NCBI RefSeq assembly: GCF_958295425.1
Contig: NC_081153.1
Coordinates: forward strand, 9,379,395-9,443,394
DNA: 64,000 bases
DNA from: Solea solea
Taxonomy: Eukaryota; Chordata; Actinopteri; Pleuronectiformes; Soleidae
Direction: 5' to 3'
Part shown: positions 21,948-33,689 of the stretch, in pieces
Position numbering within the stretch: position 1 is the stretch's first letter
Layout of the letters: each line of letters opens with the position of its first letter
Made by a program: the position numbers and the translations under genes
Notes under the pieces: model-generated
Database searches by the model: none
What the model saw: the letters and a program-made list of their open reading frames with translations, nothing else
What the model was told of the DNA's origin: nothing

Positions 21948-23285
21948 AAGGTAAAGTAAGGTTAACAAAACACGCAGGACAAAAGGTCCTGGATCACGAG
22001 ATAAAACAAATGCTAACACAATAGCCTCAGACCTTGAGTTAAAGAGGCCTGCATCGTTAGAACAACGCAAGAAATGTAATATCAGAGAAAACGTTCCTTA
22101 AACTACAAATGGCGACAAGTGGCACACCATGAGGTGTTAACCATTGACTCTCGAGTAACACCAGTACACAGAGTTCAAAGGTCAATCACGTAAAACAACA
22201 ACAACTCTCAGGTTTTTCTAAAGACGGACAAAGCGCAGCCGCCACCATCTAAAGCCAGCCCCAACTCAAGTCTCCCAGGCGTCTTTATACTGCAAGGCTG
22301 GTCATCGTCAGGCGTAGTTTGGCTGATTGCATTCCAGCCATTGATGGCTGAGCGTCCACAGCTGGACAACAGAAGCTGCAGCAAACCTAAACACACACAT
22401 ACACCCAGACACACACGTACATGTACACAACAGCTGGAACACACTGACAAAAGGCTGATGTGCTCAACTGCATCTGTTTAAGTAGATGAACCTGGTTGAT
22501 TGGACTCAACCACTCTCTGAAAGCCAGGGGGGTGTTATGGCAGCCTGCTACACTCCTCCTCAGATGAAGAAGACCATCTGTCCCCTTCAATTTTCTATGG
22601 ACTGGACAGAGAAGTATATAAGATCAGGCAGGAGATGCTTTGAGTGAAGCTTGGCTTGAAATGTTTGTGTTCAATTTAAGTTCTGTTAATGGTTGGGCTC
22701 ATAAAACTGCAGTGTTTTTATGTTTTTTTCTTGTATTTAGTTTTTGACCTTGACCTGCTCTCATAGTTTACACCTATGGTACGGGGAAGAACTGCACGAG
22801 TATGGGCTGGACGTCCCAGGACCAAGATGGAAGACACCAACAAAGGTGGTTGACAATAATGAAGTCAAGACTTTATCCACACGGAAACAGAACTTTACCT
22901 ACATGATCTTTGTCTTTGTCTTTTTAAAAGGTTTTCTGTCAACACGTCATTGTTTCAAGAAATGTCTTCATCCACATGACTGACTTTGTCCAAAATGACT
23001 GTAAATGCTGTCGTACATATGCTAGGCCTGTATGTGGCGCTGTAATGTTGCCACAGAAACACACCAAAAGTAAACATTACAAAGTATACAATTACAGAGA
23101 CACAATGATCCAAACCAGGGCGACTAAGGAGAGAAAATGAAAGTTCTCATAAAGTCAAAGACCGAACCATTTGCAAACACAATCAGATGAAGATGAAAGC
23201 GACAGTGAATATAAGAGCAGGAGAGACGAGGGACGATGACGACGTGGTTGTTTTCCCACAGTAACCCAGTTACTCTGTGTGTGAA
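21948..23285. other. Intergenic sequence shared with copy B unit (52625-53956)
   Basis: Includes a (CA)-rich patch at 22390-22420 and TATATAAG at 22615. It looks repetitive, but I cannot assign a family and see no gene. Short ORFs here are not conserved in frame between the two copies beyond nucleotide identity. Confidence 0.45.
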
Positions 23286-24092
23286 AGTCTTAAAGTATAT
23301 GACATTTACTGGACTTAAGTACCAAAAGTAAGTTGCTGATATAAAATGTACTTAAGATTTACAAGTAAAAGTAAGAGTATTAAAAATAAAAGTGAGGAGT
23401 TAGGATTGAGTCATGGTAGCTCAGTGGTAGGATGAGTTGTCTTTGAACTGGAAGGTTGTGGGTTTGATTCTTGTCTCTGCTCGTCTGTGTGTCCTTGAGC
23501 AAGACACTTAACCCCATGTTGAAGTGTGTGAATGTATGAAAGATGTGTGAATGGGTGAATGTCAAAACTGTGGTGTAATTAAAATATATTGAAGTACAGT
23601 AACAAAGTATTAGTACTTCATTATATTACAACATGCGGCCCAACACTTAATATCATGTTTTGAAAACATGGCTGAACCTCAGCTGCAGGGAAGCGATAGA
23701 ATATAATACTAAATATATTCACTAGCAATGTTTTATAATAGTAATAAGACGACATCCAGGTGTAATCAGCACGTTATTAAATGTATTATATTCAACATTA
23801 ATATGTACATGAGCTTGTTTTGTGTTTTTATTACAGTTGTCCATATTATTATTGACCTCATTTTCTGTTTTTGATATTTATACTTTCATTTAGCGTCATA
23901 AATATGTTGATATTGTGAAGTGTTCATCATTCCATTTGAAAACAGACACTTTTACTTTGAAATAATGTGAAATGAATAACCTAATTGTGATCTCATGATG
24001 GAATACTGTGTGATAAATCTAAGCTCTTTTCCCACCCTTGTTGTTCCGCCTCCTCTTGACCAGACTCGACACTCATTGGCCCCCAGGTTTGA
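23286..24092. mobile_element. Truncated hAT-like element carrying a SINE, copy A unit
   Basis: Its right end (GTTTGACACCCCTG, 24079-24092) matches the right end of the complete element at 55316-56424. The left end is missing because of a deletion that removed B-equivalent 53957-55491. Confidence 0.65.
23405..23573 (+). mobile_element. tRNA-derived SINE nested in the hAT-like element, copy A unit
   Basis: An A-box-like GTAGCTCAGTGG and a B-box-like GGTTTGATTC are spaced as in a tRNA promoter. They are followed by CTTGAGCAAGACACTTAACC, a body found in many fish SINEs. Orthologous copy at 55616. Confidence 0.68.
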
Positions 24093-24175
24093 CACCCCTG
24101 AGTTAGAGGAAGGGTCAGGGTTGGGCTTATGAAGGGGGGCGTGTCCTGAGCCAACTCCTAAAATAACTTGAGTTT

Positions 24176-24261
24176 GAAACTTTCACTTTCGGTCAGAACC
24201 TGAGTGAGTCAGTTTCACCCGGAGTTTAGTGACGTTGAGGCTCATATTGAATTCTCATTGG
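24176..24261 (+). promoter_or_regulatory. MHC class I promoter of copy B: ISRE and X/Y-type boxes
   Basis: GAAACTTTCACTTTC (24176-24190) is an interferon-stimulated response element on the minus strand (GAAAGTGAAAGTTTC). TGACGT (24230-24235) fits an X2/CRE box and ATTGG (24257-24261) a Y box (inverted CCAAT), in the order and approximate spacing of the SXY module bound by RFX/CREB/NF-Y and NLRC5. The same block precedes copy C at 56500. No TATA box is evident. Confidence 0.68.
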
Positions 24262-24335
24262 CTCAGATGGAGGTTGATGTTCACGCCTCTCAGTGTTTGT
24301 CGCTGGAGTCTCAGTTTGTCTTCTTCTGGATAATG

Positions 24336-25027
24336 CATGGATGTATTATAAGAACTGGGTAGAGCACCGCCCCCTCTGCCTTGAAGACAGTTTTGTCATG
24401 GTGGCCACTTCCGTGTACTGCAACAAAAAATACTCCCGGGACCAAAAAGCAATTTTCCCATTGAGCACAATAGTAAAAGAGACGCCTCTAAAACTGTTCA
24501 CAGGACACCTCGAGACTTGGACATAGGCATGTATAGATCTTTCTATTCTATATTTTTTATTCGTGGAGTTTCATATTTGAAAAACCTTCCTAAATATTTC
24601 TCAGAGTGACGTCACAGCGGTGTACGAGCACAGCAAAGCGCGGTCATTGCGTCTCGGGAACGGCTTGTTCACATAGCCAAAAGGCATCATGGGGTAACAC
24701 TACTGCGCATGCTCATTCTCTACACAACCCGGAAATAAGAGTTTGAAAACATCTTTATTGCAAAAGGGTTACAGTACATACATGATCAAAGAATCATACT
24801 GCATTAGTGAACAAACAAAGGGCACAGACAGGAGAAATACAATTTTGCCAGGGTAGCTAATACATTATTAAAAAGAAAAAGAGGACCAAACATTGACAGT
24901 CTTGATTGCCTTCTTGTTGTTAGAGACAGAAATGAAAGAAGTCAGAAACTTGCGCTGGGTGAGCAATTCCATAGGAATGTACGGAACCAGGGGGCGGTGC
25001 TCTATCTAGTTCTTATAATCATCCGTG
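24336..25027. mobile_element. 692-bp TIR element between copy B promoter and ATG
   Basis: Perfect 8-bp target duplication GGATAATG at 24328-24335 and 25028-25035. The ends CATGGATGTATTATAAGAAC and (reverse complement) CACGGATGATTATAAGAACT continue into a long imperfect TIR (TAGAGCACCGCCCCC). Copy C has the empty site (CTTCTGGATAAAGACGC). An 8-bp duplication with CA termini suggests the hAT superfamily; no transposase remains. Confidence 0.82.
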
Positions 25028-25076
25028 GGATAATGACGCAGTTTCACCGTCACTTCAACAAACGGAGAAAATCACT

Positions 25077-25128
25077 ATGAAGATCCTGCTTTTACTGGTT
25101 CTGCTGGGAATACACAGCGCGAGCGCAC
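25077..25128 (+). CDS. Copy B exon 1, signal peptide
   Basis: ATG at 25077; [17 protein letters not shown] is a typical cleavable signal with Ala-Ser-Ala before the cut. The donor GTGAGC follows 25128 in phase 1. It lies 42 bases after the right target duplication of the upstream TIR element. Confidence 0.88.
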
Positions 25129-26627
25129 GTGAGCTTCTTTTATGTATAATGTTTGATCGATTGTAACAAATGTTTCATGTGTTTTTATCATGTACTGTTT
25201 GTATGAATGTGGCGTCATTTGATGGTCCTGGATGTTTAGTTGTAGGACTCCATTCTAGATTCTAACAATGTCAAATATATTTAATTATATGATTTAAATC
25301 TTTCTTTCTTTCTTATTGTTTATTATTTTCTTCATCATACAGTCTAATGTGCACATATGCACTTCCACCATTTCACTTTTAGTTATTCATGACCTCATGA
25401 AGGTCTATAAAAAGGTGTGAGCTCCAAACGCGGAAAACAACAATATGAATCAGCAGCTGAATCGTGTATGAAGAAATAAATAAATAACAGATAAATACCT
25501 TCTTGTCAAATTAATTTTGATCAAAAACAAATTAATACATAAATAAATAGTTATAAATACATTGATAAGATATTACTAAAAACATTAAAGACTAAAAGTT
25601 GTGTTTTTTAATGAAAATAATTATTAAATAAAATAATAAAATCTTATAAATATACAGTATGTCTAGATAAATATTTCTCACTGAGGAGGAGTGAAATGTG
25701 TTTGAATGTATTTGATGTCGTCTTGACTCTGAGTACAGTGATTTATAAAACTGTCATTCTGAAATCTTAAGTCTTGACGTTCACTGTCTCTCACAGGAAC
25801 TCACTCTCTGAAGTATTTCTTCACTGGATCATCTGAAGTCCCAAACTTCCCACAGTTTGTGGCTTTTGGTTTGGTTGATGATGTTCAGATTGATCACTAT
25901 GACAGCAACACAATGAGAGCAGAACCCAAACAGGACTGGATGAGGAAGATCACAGATCCACAGTACTGGGAGAGTCAGACTGGGATCGCTTTGCGTGCCC
26001 AGCAGCGCTTCAAAGCCGGCATTGAAATTTTAAAGCAGCGCTTCAACCAAACTGGAGGTTTGTTTGTGTTTCACTTTTTACTGATAAAATGTGTATATGA
26101 TGCATACATCTACATTTGTTATCATTAATATAATGAATAAAATGTGAATGGTTAAAAGTTAAAAGATAAAAAGGTGTTCTTTTAAAAAGATTGTTCACAT
26201 TTTATGACCAAACAAAACTGAATTTCTAAAAGCATCAACAGTTGAATGGATCATTAAAACAAAGCCCTGTCCGTTGTTGCTGTGTTGTCGATGACTTCAG
26301 CACAGAATCTTCAACTCTAAATGAATATTACTTTTATCCATGAAATGAAAATGTTAACAATTATCATTACCTTATACTCTATTACTCTTCACACCTTCAT
26401 GTTCTCGTCATCGTCTTTGTCCATGTAAATCATCCACTTTATCACCGTTTGCATTTCTAAATAGTTAATATTGGGTTAAAGCAGAGGAGGTCAGTGATTG
26501 TGTGATGATGATGATGATGATGATGATGCAGAGGTCAGGGGTCATCTGCAGAAATAACATTTGTAGAATAAGCTCCAGGTCAGTGTGTTCTAGTGATGAT
26601 TCATCAAAACTCTGATCTGATACAGGT

Positions 26628-26671
<44 letters not shown>

Positions 26672-29600
26672 GTGTCCACATTCTACAGTTAATGTTTGGC
26701 TGTGACTGGGATGATGAGACTGGAGAAGTTAACAGTTATAATAAGTTTGGTTATGATGGAGAAGACTTAATAGCTTTGGACCTGAAGACAGAGACATGGA
26801 TCGCTCTGTCATCACAGGCTTTCATCATCAAAAACATATGGGATGCTGATAAAGCTTATCTTGCTGAACAAAAATACTACCTCACTCAGTATTGTCCTGA
26901 GTGGTTGAAGAAGTACGTGGAGTATGGGAAGAGCTCTCTGCAGAGAACAGGTAAAACCCCAGAACCTGAATGAACATAATCTTCATACTTGTCTTTTATT
27001 TCTGATGATGTTTTTTACCACCACTGTGTCTCACACTGATGACGTGTCTCTCTCTCTCTCCCTGTCTCTTCATCTCTCTGTCTCACTCTCTTTTCCCCCC
27101 TCCATTTTGTCAGTGTCTCTCTTTCACACACACATTTATAAGCACTCTTTTTTTTCTTCTCCTCATGTTTTCCTTTTTTGTTTGTTTATGTCCACAACAG
27201 TTTCACTCTCTGTCTCTTTTAGCGTCCACAGTCTTTTCTAAGTCTCTGTCTCCCATTTCACATTTCTTCATCTGTCTCTTAGAGCTCGACTAAATAATAA
27301 AGAACAAATGAGTTATTTGGTCCATAAAATATGTTGATCTGTGTTTCTGAAACCTGGAAATTATGATGATGTTCTCAAATGTCTTGTTTTGTCCATAAAC
27401 CAAAATTATTCACTTTTAGTTAGGGCCCGAGCCACGAATGGCGGGGGCCGGGACGGCGAGGAACCTCCTATTGTAATCCTTCAGATTATTATTATTATAT
27501 CCGTGGCTTTCCGGTCGTTTTTGAGGGGGTTAACGTCCATGAAAACTCCTGAAACTTGGCATGGAGGTCAGGTCTGGTGAAAATGCGATATTGGCATAGG
27601 TCCCAAACCCGTGTGTTGCTCAAGGGCTCTATAGCGCCCCCAAGGTGAAAATAGAGGCAGAATTGAGTTTCACCAAATTTCCCAAAACTTGGTGGAAAGA
27701 TGTTATAGACCAAGACGAACAAAAAAGTCGACCGTAACCATGGCCTCAACTCAACAGGAAGTCAGCCATTTTGAATTCTGGCCTCCATTTTGGCCATTTG
27801 CATCCTACGTAATTGAGCAAACTCGTCCAAGCATGTTTGTCATAAAAACGCGCCACTTTGTACGAGACACATCAAAGATGAAATGTTGAAAGGGTTGGGG
27901 GATTCAAAACGGTGTTGCCACGGCAACCCTCATTATTTCTTTGTTATTTGGAGCAAAGAAACCAGAAAATATTCACATTTAAAAAGCTGAAAAGTCAGAA
28001 ATCTTGCATTAATCATTTAAAAAAACCTTGAATTGCTAATCAAAATAGATGGTGATTAATTTAGTAATCGAATAATAAACAATTCATCATTGCAGCCATA
28101 TTTTAACTGTAGCTTATGCTGCAGATATTGTGACAATAAATCTTAGTATTAGATTAATATTAATAAAAAAGAAAACACATCTATTAAATTGAAATTCAAT
28201 ATATGTGAAAAAATTACACATTTTATATTTTATCTGACAAAAGACAATAAATATATTACATTATAAAAAATAAAGTAAAACATAAAATAATATAATTGTG
28301 CACTGCTGCAACATTGATGTTCCAGTTTAAGATCAATAAATGAATTCAAAGTGTTCATCTATCATCAAAATAGAAACCATTTTAAAAGGTTTACAACATG
28401 AAGACAACAAATGATGTGAAATGAAGTCAATCAGTGAAAGAAAGAAAGAAACTTGTAACAATAAGTGTTTAAGAGGATTTAAAAGAAGTATTTAAAGATA
28501 GTGAGTTAGTCAGTCTGATCTCATCAGAAAAAAGGTCCAGACTGAAAAAGTCCAGTCCTCAGATGTGTGAAAACCTCAATTTACAGCCAGACTCAGAAAC
28601 GAATGCAGGATCAATGACAGCAAACAGGAATGTGAGTTATAATAAAGTGTCAACGTTTGTTTTCCTTCTCCAGAGCTTCCCTCAGTGTCTCTCCTCCAGA
28701 AGTCTCCCTCCTCTCCAGTGACCTGCCACGCTACAGGTTTCTACCCAAACAAAGCCGTGTTGTCCTGGAGGAAAGACGGAGAGGATCATCATGAGGACGT
28801 GGACCACGGAGAGACTCTGCCCAACCATGACGGAACCTTCCAGATGAGCACTGACCTGCAAGTGTCATCAATCCCACCTGAGGACTGGAGGAAGTATGAC
28901 TGCGTGTTCCAGCTCTCTGGTGTGGAAGACGTTGTCAAAGTACTGGAAAAAGACGCCGTCCAATCCAACAGAGGTAAAACTCCTAAACACTCCTTTAATT
29001 CACTGTAATAGTTCTGCAGGTCATGCTTGTTGCTTTTCATTGATTCATCAACACTTTCATTGTAGGTCTGTATTCAGTCCATGCTTGTGCTGCATCATGA
29101 CATCATCATGTGACAAATCCATCAAAGAAAAGTTTTCTTTCACTACTTGTCTTCATGTTATGGTTTTATTTTATAAAACCTTTGATAAAGTTGATCTCCA
29201 GCTTAAATCATGGTCAAAAGTTCAGTTCTTCAGTGATCCACAGATAAAATGTACATTCTTTCTTTTGTCGTGATGAATAATTACACCATGTGACCACTAG
29301 AGACAGTTTTTTATTCATGTAGATTCACATGTGCATAAATCAATAAAGGTCAAATTGATCGGTCAGATAAGTTCACAGTTAAAATGACATTTGGACACAA
29401 TATTAGGATTTGAATGTAGATATATTTGCTTATATACATATTTGGAAATAATGTAATTATGAGTCAAAATGATTTGATTTCCTCATAAATACCACAAATA
29501 AATAATAAATATCATCAAATAAAAAGGTTATTTATACCAAATTTAATCCTACGTGCATTTAAAATATGATGTGAAGTGTAAACATATAAAGTGTGTGTGT

Positions 29601-32321
29601 GTGTGTGTGTCAGCTGCTTCATCTGCACAGGTTGTGAAGCCTATGGACACGACCACCATCATCATCATCGTTGCAGTGGTTGTTCTTGTCGTCATCATCT
29701 TCGCTGCTGCTGCTTTCCTCTTGTACAGAAGATTCAGTGGTGAGAGCAACACACACAAACACACACACACTGTTGTCACTTGTTTTATTTCACACTTTGA
29801 GTTGATGCTTTAAAGCAGGGGTCTCAAACTCAATTTGCCTGGGGGCCGCATCAAGTAAGTACTCAAAAAAAGTAAAAGTACAACTGTCCAGTCTTCTCAA
29901 TCTTTATTAATAACGGTTCAGAACATGAACATTGCTTCAGAACATTGGCTTAACTGGTACTACTTCTGCTTCCTTTACTATACCTACTGTTCCATGCTGG
30001 TAGAGACCTGGCAGCGTTTCCCCTTACACAGCTGAGACACATTTGGCTTGAGGGATGAAGCAGATGAGACCCTCAGTATAGCTTGAAGATGCTCATATAT
30101 TCTTTCCACTAGATGTCACTTCGGGACCACGTTTCAATCAAGTGGCTAAGTTTGCTAACTTCTCTACGAACACCACTGGAAGATGTCACAAGCCTGAACC
30201 CATAAGCCAGCGGCCATCAAACCTAGTCTTTTGTTACCTGGTTCACAGAAATAATAAATAACTTGCATGAATATTTGCGACTAAACGATGTTTTATTTTG
30301 AAAAATGACCGGATTCTCTCCATTACATCCTTCTATGACTCACTCTTGACGCATGTTATGACGCTTGGCTCCTGTCTTTGTGACATTACCGCAATCCCAC
30401 AGTCAGTCGAACTTCCCACTAACGGGCCATTAACTGTTTGTTGAACACTGAGGTCATAGGCGCCGATCCTGTGGGTGCTCCGGTGCTCGAGCACCCACTG
30501 AAAAAGTTGAGCACCCACCGGGGGATAGCCATCAAAAAAAAGTAAATAAATAAAAATAAATAATAAATAAAACTGCATCTTTAAAATGAACTGCACCTAT
30601 CTGAATTAATAAGTGTGTATGGTGAATAAAAAGTAAGTCCCATCGTTGACCTTCTCTCTCCCTCTGACCCGCCGGAATAGAACAGCACCCTCTCGGTGTT
30701 CCGAGTCCATCAAAATAGGCTATAGAGCATGAATTAGAAAACAAAGAAATTCTTTGTAAAATCAGATGTTCAGAAGCAGTGAGCACGCCACCCCTATATA
30801 GTCAGAATTATATGATCTTTATATGATGGTATTTATATAATTTGGGCACCAACGGGCAAAAATATAAATGGGCGCCTATGACCGCGGTTATATCCTGGTT
30901 GCAGTGAGTGTTGACTTGACTGATATCTTCTCCCTGGCACCTGCGATGGAGAGACTGCATCTCTGCGGGCGTGGCGGGCCAGCACAGCCGCTGAGGATGC
31001 GCGGATTTCGGCGACTCTTGTGTGTGTTGCAGGGCATACAGCCATACAGTATGCGCGAGTTGTTTTGGTTCTCTAGTGCACATGTATGCAAGCGTATAAG
31101 CGAAAACAGAATCACATATAGGCTGCAATAGTAACTTCACAACAGCTGAGACTTTGTGATGTAGAGATGTGTGTTTGTGTGTGTGCTGTTTTGAATCAGC
31201 AGCCGCTCCGGTCTGCAGCTTTTTTCTCTCCCCCTTGCGCCGCTCTTCGTTATCGCCACTGCGGGCTATCAAGTGGGGGGCCACAAAATATCGTCCCGCG
31301 GACCGCAATTGGCCCCCAGGCCGCGTGTCTGAGACTACTGCTTTTAAGTCACAAAGGTGACATTTCCTCACACATGGATCATATATGGACTAAAAGTCAT
31401 ATTTCGATATTTTTTCTGTGACGTAATTGGGGTTTCCCCCAAAGCATTATAGCATAATAAAATGTTTTCCAGAGGCAAACCCTTTAAACAATGTCTAAGC
31501 CACATGCCAAATGTCAGAGGTCACTGAAATAAAAATGCTCCTTGAAAAAAATAAATGATAAATTGACTCCAGCTGTTTTTGTTTCCTCAAAACTCTTTAT
31601 TTCTGCTCCTTTTAATGTAATGGCATCACATTGAATCTTATTTTATTGACTTTATTATTAGTTCTCTTTGAATTTCTGAGGGTTTGTGACTGGACAAAAA
31701 CACAGTGAACACATAGTACTCTTTAGTTTTGAACCGTAACGCTACACGGTTTGTGTCACTAAATACTATATGGAGCGTTGTCTTTGGAACCTGCTGAACT
31801 GGAGGGTAACACCACTCCCACGTCCCACTTCCGATGTGTCAGTGTCACGATGACATCACTACAGCGTGATGATGTCATTGAGCAGGTTTAGAAAAAGAAA
31901 TGATTTTTAATGTGGAAACTGAAGCTGGAAGTGATTTCTGTTTCACTTTGTGTGAGTTGAAGAGAAACAAATCACTGGTGACGAAATGATGTTTGGAATG
32001 ATTTTCATTTTCTTTCCTTTTTCAGCCAAATCCGCCCCATCTCGTAAGTAAAGATTTGTATTTCCATGATTCATATTTATTTACAATTCTAACTTAGGTT
32101 GAAATGAACGTGGTATTGACACAGCTGTTATTCTACATGTTTACAGAACATGTCCAGGTTTATATGTGTTCATACAGACATATGAGAGCTTTGCTTTTCA
32201 TGCAAAGACTTGAAAAAAGAAGGAAAGAAAAGAAAAGTGTGATCTTTGTTAACAATGTGTTTCTGACCCCACAGCTGCGAGCAGCACTGAGGTGCAGCAG
32301 CTGAACTCTGGGAGAGAATAA
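25077..32321 (+). CDS. MHC class I alpha chain, copy B (complete)
   Basis: Class I heavy chain for peptide presentation with beta-2-microglobulin. Coding exons: 25077-25128, 25797-26057, 26672-26950, 28674-28973, 29614-29739, 32026-32043 and 32275-32321; total 1083 bases, 360 residues. All introns are phase 1 with GT-AG ends. Order: signal peptide [17 protein letters not shown], alpha-1, alpha-2, Ig C1 alpha-3, connecting peptide plus about 24-residue membrane helix, short tail. NQTG at the end of alpha-1 and all four domain cysteines are present. The start is the only ATG giving a signal peptide, and it is shared with copy C. Intron 2 is only 614 bases. Exon 5 must use a shifted acceptor. 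No disabling mutation seen. Confidence 0.87.
25797..26057 (+). CDS. Copy B exon 2, alpha-1 domain
   Basis: 261 bases, acceptor CTCACAG and donor [19 protein letters not shown] to KQRFNQTG. Its private residues cluster at VAFG, QIDHY and [14 protein letters not shown], consistent with groove polymorphism. Confidence 0.88.
26505..26528. repeat. (GAT)n microsatellite in copy B intron 2
   Basis: About eight units; expanded relative to copy A. Confidence 0.8.
26629..26670. repeat. (TC)n tract before copy B exon 3
   Basis: About 21 CT units ending in the exon 3 acceptor. In B the sequence equivalent to A 1557-5230 is deleted up to this repeat. Confidence 0.88.
26672..26950 (+). CDS. Copy B exon 3, alpha-2 domain
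   Basis: 279 bases after a (TC)n tract. Cysteines in FGCDW and [16 protein letters not shown] has Ile where A has Thr at the Thr143 position; the Trp147 equivalent is kept. KYYLTQYC and KKYVEYG retain the Tyr159 and Tyr171 equivalents. Confidence 0.87.
27420..27935. repeat. Teleost interspersed repeat in copy B intron 3 (longer copy)
   Basis: The same family as at 7011 but extending through GGTGTTGCCACGGCAACCCT. Class unassigned. Confidence 0.58.
27936..28310. other. AT-rich intron 3 sequence, no feature seen
   Basis: Present in B but lost from A by a deletion. Only A/T-rich sequence. Confidence 0.5.
28674..28973 (+). CDS. Copy B exon 4, alpha-3 immunoglobulin C1 domain
   Basis: 300 bases, [20 protein letters not shown] through [14 protein letters not shown]. 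Nearly identical to copy A at the nucleotide level, including the flanking intron sequence. Confidence 0.9.
29614..29739 (+). CDS. Copy B exon 5, transmembrane segment with shifted acceptor
   Basis: Relative to copy A, 33 bases holding the A-type acceptor (GCTGAACAG) are missing. The next in-frame acceptor is CAG at 29611-29613, directly after a (GT)n run. It adds AASSAQVV before KPMDTT. The nearer AG (29629-29630) would put the exon out of frame. The membrane stretch [22 protein letters not shown] and YRRFS are intact. Confidence 0.7.
29816..31340. mobile_element. hAT-like element in copy B intron 5
   Basis: Ends CAGGGGTCTCAAACTCAATT and (reverse complement) CAGTAGTCTCAGACACGCGG, with more inverted matches at GCCTGGGGGCCGC / GGCCCCCAGGC. 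Flanks CTTTAAAG and CTTTTAAG match 7/8 as an 8-bp duplication, and copy A has the empty site (GATGCTTTAAAGTCACAAAGG). No transposase seen. Confidence 0.75.
30454..30881. mobile_element. Small TIR element nested in the intron 5 element
   Basis: Starts TCATAGGCGCC and ends GGCGCCTATGA, a perfect 11-bp inverted repeat, with a second palindromic part (GTGCTCGAGCAC). No coding potential. Confidence 0.55.
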
Positions 32322-32346
32322 ATGACAAATACATCACCGTTCCTTT
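32026..32346 (+). CDS. Copy B exons 6 and 7, cytoplasmic tail and stop
   Basis: Exon 6 is 32026-32043 (AKSAPS). Exon 7 is 32275-32346, coding to the TAA at 32319-32321 (ending LNSGRE), then 25 noncoding bases to a GTAAGT donor. Confidence 0.78.
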
Positions 32347-32727
32347 GTAAGTAAAACAAAATCACTGAAGAAAAATAATTGACATGTAAAATAACTTTAA
32401 ATGTGGACTTCCGGTATGACCGCGAACTGGTAAGTCACGCTCAACCCTGCTCCGCCAACAATCCTAAAAATCCTGATATAAAATATAGAACTGCACCTAA
32501 AAAGTGTAGGCGACCCTAGGTCTGGAAGCGGTGATGTCAAATCTTGGAAAATCGAGCAGAAGTAGAGGGAAAACACAGATGCAAGCGAAGTTAACTGACT
32601 TCAGGGCGCAAAGCATGGAAAATCAAGCTAGCAAAGAGGCTAACGTTAGCACGGAGACTCCTGAAGAAAACAGTGTGACAGTGCGTTAACCGGAGCTAAA
32701 GCAGCGATACTGGCGGCAATACACGGC

Positions 32728-33278
32728 TTGAAGTCCAAGTTCTCAACCAGACTTGATGGGATTCTGCACGCCGTTGAGGAAAACAGAAAAGAACTAGCCA
32801 AGTGCACCGAAAGGATAAAGCAAGCTGAGGTACGTTTATCAACCGTGGAGGACGAACATGCCGAGCTACAAGAAACGGCTAAAGCACTGAAGAAAAGGAA
32901 CACATTGCTGGAGGATAAAGTTGTAGATATGGAAACGAGATCGCGTCTGAACAACCTGAGGCTGGTGAATTTGCCCAAGGGGGCCGAGGGCTGGACCCTT
33001 GCTCATTTCTGGAGGGCTGGTTACCAGAGGTGCTGAATTTGGCTCCCCTGCGGTACCCGACAGTGATGGAGAAAGCGCACCGGGTCGGGCCGAGAAGAGA
33101 CAACGAAACTCCGCCGAGAACGTTGATAATGAGATTCCTGAACTACAAGCAGAAGATAGAAGTGGTAAAAGCGGCTAAGGCAAAGAAATATATCCTCTAC
33201 AAAAACACAAACAACGGAGACAGTACGACTCAGTACGACAGCAGCTATTTTTCACAATTTAGTCATTTTCGTAAATAA
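32728..33278 (+). pseudogene. L1 ORF1 protein remnant
   Basis: A coiled-coil segment (TERIKQAEVRLSTVEDEHAE) leads into RSRLNNLRLVNLPKGAEG, the RRM entry typical of L1 ORF1p. After a frameshift near 33020, RTLIMRFLNYKQKIEVVKAA is the C-terminal RNA-binding part. It would package L1 RNA if intact. Confidence 0.7.
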
Positions 33279-33689
33279 TACGAAATGAGTTCATTTAGTA
33301 AATGTTGGCATTAAAAGCTGCAACAATGTCAGTATTTTAACATAGGCGAATTATGAGCTTGCACTTTTTTTTTCTCAGGAGTAACTATTCTGATAGAAGT
33401 AAAACGGAGCAGGTTGGCAAAGGCAGACTACACTTAATTTCCCTTTTCTTTTTCTTTTTGTTTTAACCTGTCTGAGAGAAGACTGAGTGGACTGATCCAG
33501 GGATCTGTTCACAACAGCCACCGGAAGCAAATTTAGGGGGGCATCCCATTTCGTTGGGAGAATGGGGTTATTGTTTTTCTACTGTTCAGTGTGTTCAATC
33601 AATGTTCTAGGGTTTAAATGTGTTCATCCTCTCAGATATGTCATTTTCATTAAGGGGGCCTCATGGTATATTATTTGAAAGTTCTCAAA

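Noticed and set aside
22208..22450. Minus-strand Cys/Leu-rich ORFs in the shared intergenic block
   Set aside because: Low-complexity CA-rich sequence; frames change between the two duplicated copies.
24293..24526. 77-residue ORF spanning the promoter-proximal element of copy B
   Set aside because: Starts in MHC flank and continues into the inserted element; a chance ORF, at most an upstream ORF.
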